33,485 nucleotides of DNA, from the IMG/VR virus record IMGVR_UViG_3300032053_007844, positions 1 to 33,485 of that record. One strand, 5' to 3'. Numbering within the stretch: position 1 is the first letter of the stretch; each line of letters starts with the position of its first letter. Positions 30,970-33,485 of the stretch are shown here, in pieces. The DNA is from a virus. The translations under genes were made by a program, and so were the position numbers. Under the pieces are notes generated by a model. That model ran no database searches and had not been told where the DNA came from. It was given only the letters and a program-made list of their open reading frames with translations.

Positions 30970-31421
30970 GGGTCATCTTTCTTCGGCTCCGGCGACGGGT
31001 GCCCGTCTACGTCGGAATCGTCCAGCCCGTCGAGGATGCGCACGCCCCCCTGGTGCCGCACGTCTACGCGCTCGCGGAACTTCTCAGGCCGGTGCGCCTT
31101 CAGCAGGAAAATCGCCAACACGTCTGAGTATTCTTTCACATGGCCGACGAGCACGCCGCCTTGGTACACTGGCCGAGACACGCCATGCATGGCCCGACGC
31201 CGGGCCTCGGTCTCAAGTATGTCCACGCTCTGCTCTATGGCATCGTCCCAAGCCGTTGCAAACTCGGGGTGCGCCTCGCGGGCCTCGTACACGTACTGCC
31301 GGTTCATGCGGACAGCCGCCGCCGCCGCAGTGACATTCGGGTCTTTGGCAAGCGCCACGAGAAACGCTGGCATCCAATCGAGCAACCCTTTTTCTCGTGT
31401 CGGGTTCGTCGGGGCGCTCAT
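30966..31421 (-). CDS. Small terminase subunit
   Basis: The start at ATG 31421 overlaps the upstream stop (ATGA); the upstream extension to 31502 lies in another gene. The 151-residue product has an N-terminal helix-turn-helix (Asn-Val-Thr-Ala-Ala...Met-Asn-Arg-Gln-Tyr-Val-Tyr, about 30-50). Its second half has Ser-Asp-Val-Leu-Ala-Ile-Phe-Leu-Leu-Lys-Ala-His-Arg-Pro-Glu-Lys, a hallmark of phage small terminases of this type. It recognises the packaging site and recruits the ATPase. It is directly coupled to the ATPase gene. Confidence 0.75.
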   Translation of the reverse strand: MSAPTNPTREKGLLDWMPAFLVALAKDPNVTAAAAAVRMNRQYVYEAREAHPEFATAWDDAIEQSVDILETEARRRAMHGVSRPVYQGGVLVGHVKEYSDVLAIFLLKAHRPEKFRERVDVRHQGGVRILDGLDDSDVDGHPSPEPKKDDP

Positions 31422-31723
31422 TGCATCGACGGCCGCCGTGGCGGCCCTCCGGGCAGCAAGATCTTGGGCTTGTTGAGCAGCTCCAGCGCCATCCTCTCCC
31501 ACTCAGGCCAGCGCTCGAATACCTCGCTCACATGGTCGGCGCCGGGTTCTTGGCTGAGCAATACGGCGGCCACGGGCACCATAACCTGCATCGTCTGGAC
31601 GCCGCCTGCCGTGGGGCGGTGCAGGAGCACCTGCGCCCGGAAGGCCTCCTCTGCTTGCGTACTCTCCCGGTAGACGACGTGTCCCTCGTCGTCGCGGAAG
31701 GTCTCAACGTGCCAGATCGCCAT
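31418..31723 (-). CDS. Hypothetical protein (101 aa) upstream of the small terminase
   Basis: ATG 31723 with AAAGGAG 5-6 bases upstream; the extension to 31921 lies in the sigma-like gene. The 101 residues start with a compact beta-type segment (Ile-Trp-His-Val-Glu-Thr-Phe), followed by helical Met/Val/Glu-rich stretches and a Pro/Arg-rich end. No motif was recognised. Its coupling to the small terminase suggests a DNA-packaging accessory. About 90 bases upstream of it are gene-free and show no clear promoter. Confidence 0.55.
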   Translation of the reverse strand: MAIWHVETFRDDEGHVVYRESTQAEEAFRAQVLLHRPTAGGVQTMQVMVPVAAVLLSQEPGADHVSEVFERWPEWERMALELLNKPKILLPGGPPRRPSMQ

Positions 31724-31814
31724 GCGCGCTCCTTTCTGGTGCGCACTGTCGAAGGCGGGGTCGGACATCTCTACGGAAATCTGGAAAAATCTTGGACTCA
31801 GGAGTCGAGGGGGT

Positions 31815-32309
31815 TCATCCGTTTGCGTCCTGGGGCATCCTGGCGCTCTGTCGCAGGCGTTCAAGGCCCTTTGTACGCAGAAGCCAGACATCTGAGCGGC
31901 AGCGCCGCATGACCTCGGCAATCATGCCCACAGGCAGGCACAGGTTGCCCGCCAAGCCGTAGTACAGAATCAGCACGACGGCCTCGGCCGGCCGCACCCG
32001 GCGCAGGTCCACGTCCAGCAGTTCGCCCTTCTCGTGCCGCGCCGCAACCGGGACGCGCTGAAGGTCTCGATGCCGGACCTCCTGGCGCATGGCATCCAGC
32101 ACCGCCCAGCGGACCCGGCGCCAGCCGTGCGTCGAGAGTCCCGCCATCGACGGCTGCCACGACCGCACCGCCTCACACAGCGCCAGATTGCCTACGCTGC
32201 GGAGATCGTCGCGCAGGGACCGCGGGAAACTCCTGACGATGCTGCCGATGAGGCCCTGGTTGTCGAGCACGATCGTCCGCTGCTCGGGCGACAGAGGGTA
32301 CTGCGACAT
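31815..32309 (-). CDS. Sigma-70-like transcription factor (164 aa)
   Basis: The start is uncertain: ATG 32309 has no strong ribosome site, while an in-frame GTG 11 codons upstream lies 9-10 bases after GGAGG. Residues about 10-75 match sigma region 2 (Asn-Gln-Gly-Leu-Ile-Gly...Asp-Asp-Leu-Arg-Ser-Val-Gly-Asn-Leu-Ala-Leu-Cys-Glu-Ala-Val...Trp-Ala-Val-Leu-Asp-Ala-Met-Arg). Residues about 105-160 resemble region 4. It is small for a sigma factor but fits phage-encoded ones. It is likely to redirect host RNA polymerase to late promoters; no matching promoter set was identified in the window. Confidence 0.65.
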   Translation of the reverse strand: MSQYPLSPEQRTIVLDNQGLIGSIVRSFPRSLRDDLRSVGNLALCEAVRSWQPSMAGLSTHGWRRVRWAVLDAMRQEVRHRDLQRVPVAARHEKGELLDVDLRRVRPAEAVVLILYYGLAGNLCLPVGMIAEVMRRCRSDVWLLRTKGLERLRQSARMPQDANG

Positions 32310-32344
32310 GGTTGCCCGTCTGGCTGCGCGTCTCTCAATCACTC

Positions 32345-32854
32345 TCAGAAATCCCTCCACTCCCATTCGCCTTCAATCACCGCCTGCCGCCACAGTTCCA
32401 GCGCCGCCCGCAACTCGTACCCCTCGGCCCTGAGCATCACCCCTACGCCCTCGACGTGCATCTCGGCCTCGCGGTGCTTGAGCATGGCCATCTCCGTGAT
32501 AGCCTCGGCGCGCTCTGCGGCGCTCTGCGGTTCGAGGGCCTGGACGCTCCATATGTGCTCCAGGATCTCTCTTAGGCCATCGGTGGCAAAAGGCGGGAGC
32601 TTGCGCGACCCGAGCCATGTATGGACTAAGGTTTCAGCCTCTTCGAATTTCGCGGCCTTGTACCACAGGGCCGCCGCGCTGAGGGCCGTGACCCCAAGAG
32701 TACGGAGTTTCGATTGGTCTAGGCCCAACAGGGCCTTCGACTCAGCCCGAGCCGCAAGCGCGTACAACTCCCGCGCACGGTCAGTCTCTCCTCTGTGTGC
32801 TGCGAGTTGCGCCTCAGCTGCGTGGCGCTCGCTTTCGGTATGATGGTCGGTCAT
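32345..32854 (-). CDS. TPR-like helical protein (169 aa)
   Basis: ATG 32854 overlaps the previous stop (ATGA). The 169 residues are a run of helix pairs: Ala-Ala-His-Arg-Gly-Glu-Thr...Ala-Arg-Glu-Leu-Tyr-Ala-Leu-Ala-Ala, then Ala-Ala-Leu-Trp-Tyr-Lys-Ala-Ala-Lys-Phe-Glu-Glu-Ala-Glu, typical of tetratricopeptide-like repeats. I associate the Thr-Leu-Gly-Val...Ala-Leu-Trp-Tyr-Lys-Ala pattern with bacterial (non-phage) proteins of unknown function. Such repeats bind partner proteins. It was probably acquired from a host genome. Confidence 0.6.
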   Translation of the reverse strand: MTDHHTESERHAAEAQLAAHRGETDRARELYALAARAESKALLGLDQSKLRTLGVTALSAAALWYKAAKFEEAETLVHTWLGSRKLPPFATDGLREILEHIWSVQALEPQSAAERAEAITEMAMLKHREAEMHVEGVGVMLRAEGYELRAALELWRQAVIEGEWEWRDF

Positions 32855-33258
32855 GGCTTGTCCAGGAATCGCTCGTTGATGTCGGTGGCCCATGCCCTCA
32901 AAAGGGCGGCCATCTTCTGGTTGCGCCGGTTCCACAGGAGCCAGCCGGTGCGTAGCCACCATGGCGCGGTCAGATGCTCTGCCGCACGACTCAGGTTCAG
33001 CGCGGCGATGGCGAGGGACTGTCTCGCCATTTCTGACGATGCTACTTTCCCCTGGCGCGTGGCTTCCACCTCCCACGAGTCGGCCGCGGCCTGCGCATCG
33101 GCCGCGCGCTTCTCAGCATCCTCGCAGGCGTCGAGGAGCAAGAGCACGTCGGACGCCGCAATGTCCACTACGCACTTCGCCTTCCATCCCTTCTCGAACT
33201 TCTCGGTTGCGGTACGGCGTATGGCACTCAACACTTCACGGCTTGGCATCGTCGGCAT
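32851..33258 (-). CDS. Coiled-coil hypothetical protein (135 aa), tandem paralogue
   Basis: ATG 33258 with GAGGAG six bases upstream; the longer frame to 33288 overlaps the neighbour. The N-terminal 40 residues (Ala-Thr-Glu-Lys-Phe-Glu-Lys-Gly-Trp-Lys-Ala-Lys...Ala-Ser-Asp-Val-Leu-Leu-Leu-Leu-Asp) are repeated in the next gene, at the nucleotide level identical over 92 bases. The rest is a helical coiled-coil segment and a Trp-rich basic end. Unknown function. Confidence 0.6.
   Translation of the reverse strand: MPTMPSREVLSAIRRTATEKFEKGWKAKCVVDIAASDVLLLLDACEDAEKRAADAQAAADSWEVEATRQGKVASSEMARQSLAIAALNLSRAAEHLTAPWWLRTGWLLWNRRNQKMAALLRAWATDINERFLDKP
33126..33217. repeat. 92-bp direct repeat, copy 1
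   Basis: This segment is identical, base for base, to 33394-33485 at the right edge (offset 268). Both copies code for the same N-terminal region of two tandem paralogous proteins. Because the second copy ends exactly at the window edge, the identity may extend further. Recent gene duplication or gene conversion is likely; the edge location also fits an assembly break at a repeat. Confidence 0.85.
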
Positions 33259-33485
33259 GTTCCTCTCCTCGTTGTCGATACGCGGCAAGTTCGGCGCGCA
33301 GGCGGTCTAGTTCGGCCCCGGCCTCGCGTAGTGCATCCGTGGCGTCGCGCACCGCTTTGCGGCCATCTTCCAGGCCCTTTTCCAGTTCCTCGTAGGCGTC
33401 GAGGAGCAAGAGCACGTCGGACGCCGCAATGTCCACTACGCACTTCGCCTTCCATCCCTTCTCGAACTTCTCGGTTGCGGTACGG
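33236..33485 (-). CDS. Partial coiled-coil paralogue, 5' end beyond right edge
   Basis: The frame is open to the right edge with no start needed, so the true start lies outside the window. The encoded part begins as Arg-Thr-Ala-Thr-Glu-Lys-Phe-Glu-Lys-Gly-Trp, identical to the neighbouring gene, through Asp-Val-Leu-Leu-Leu-Leu-Asp-Ala. It then diverges into an Arg/Glu/Ala-rich coiled coil. It overlaps the downstream paralogue's start by 23 bases. Function unknown. Confidence 0.65.
   Translation of the reverse strand, partial: RTATEKFEKGWKAKCVVDIAASDVLLLLDAYEELEKGLEDGRKAVRDATDALREAGAELDRLRAELAAYRQRGEEHADDAKP
33394..33485. repeat. 92-bp direct repeat, copy 2 (right edge)
   Basis: Second copy of the repeat at 33126-33217, running to the window end. 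It marks the point where the two tandem paralogous genes share sequence. Confidence 0.85.

Noticed and set aside
31790-31812. GACTC/GAGTC inverted repeat followed by ATTTTT on the minus strand, as a terminator after the sigma-like gene.
   Set aside because: The stem is only five pairs around two bases and the U-run is interrupted; too weak to call.
1-33485. Circular contig joining the right and left edges.
   Set aside because: Joining the ends would link the left-edge gene to the shadow frame of the right-edge gene, not its coding frame, and no sequence is shared by the two ends. The 92-bp repeat is internal to the right end only.
1-33485. CRISPR arrays, tRNA genes, insertion sequences and integrase attachment sites.
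   Set aside because: Read-through on both strands found no regularly spaced repeats with spacers, no clover-leaf candidate with a CCA-type end, no transposase motif and no integrase.

Overview
The window looks like the late (virion-assembly) half of a GC-rich tailed bacteriophage or prophage, probably a short-tailed (podovirus-like) one. Packaging, portal, scaffold and capsid genes occur in standard phage order, but no tail-tape-measure, tail-tube or sheath gene is seen. Instead there is a 2387-residue polyvalent virion-type protein. The host cannot be named from the sequence. Both edges cut through genes, so the window is part of a larger genome. No tRNA, rRNA, CRISPR array, insertion sequence, integrase or DNA polymerase was found.

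Almost every gene is on the minus strand, so transcription runs right to left. From the right edge: two tandem paralogous coiled-coil genes sharing a 92-bp identical repeat (32851-33485), a TPR-type helical protein, a sigma-70-like factor, a small protein and a small-terminase gene (30966). Then comes the large-terminase ATPase (30115-30969). The terminase nuclease is a separate gene 3.6 kb further on (25440-26465). Between the two halves lie a 144-residue unknown, a nucleotide-sugar transferase-like protein, a B12-binding radical SAM enzyme, a family 2 glycosyltransferase and a DUF115-like protein. Next are portal (23495-25435), a zinc-finger protein, a 57-residue protein, a terminator, scaffold, major capsid protein and a likely decoration protein. 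After a three-armed terminator/attenuator come a head-tail adaptor and a run of virion proteins (14193-18988).

Left of 14.2 kb lie an Ala/Gly/Gln-rich protein and the 7.2-kb polyvalent gene. Between them is the only convincing plus-strand gene, a small membrane protein with its own sigma-70-type promoter (12558-12935). A structural gene with a repetitive beta sequence follows, then a lysis-like group (2860-4184): a membrane coiled-coil protein, a holin-like/lipoprotein fusion and a 25-residue lipoprotein. The left end (1-2824) holds small uncharacterised genes, a promoter near 2.5 kb and an AT-rich palindromic region near 1.9 kb.

Genes are tightly packed, mostly with ATGA-type overlaps or AAGGAG ribosome sites 5-8 bases before the start, which indicates long co-transcribed units. 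The most notable points are the terminase split by a radical SAM/glycosyltransferase cassette, the three-arm attenuator between capsid and connector genes, an octamer tandem repeat forming a translation start, the plus-strand moron, and the giant mosaic polyvalent protein. Functions are assigned by recognising motifs by eye; no database search was run.
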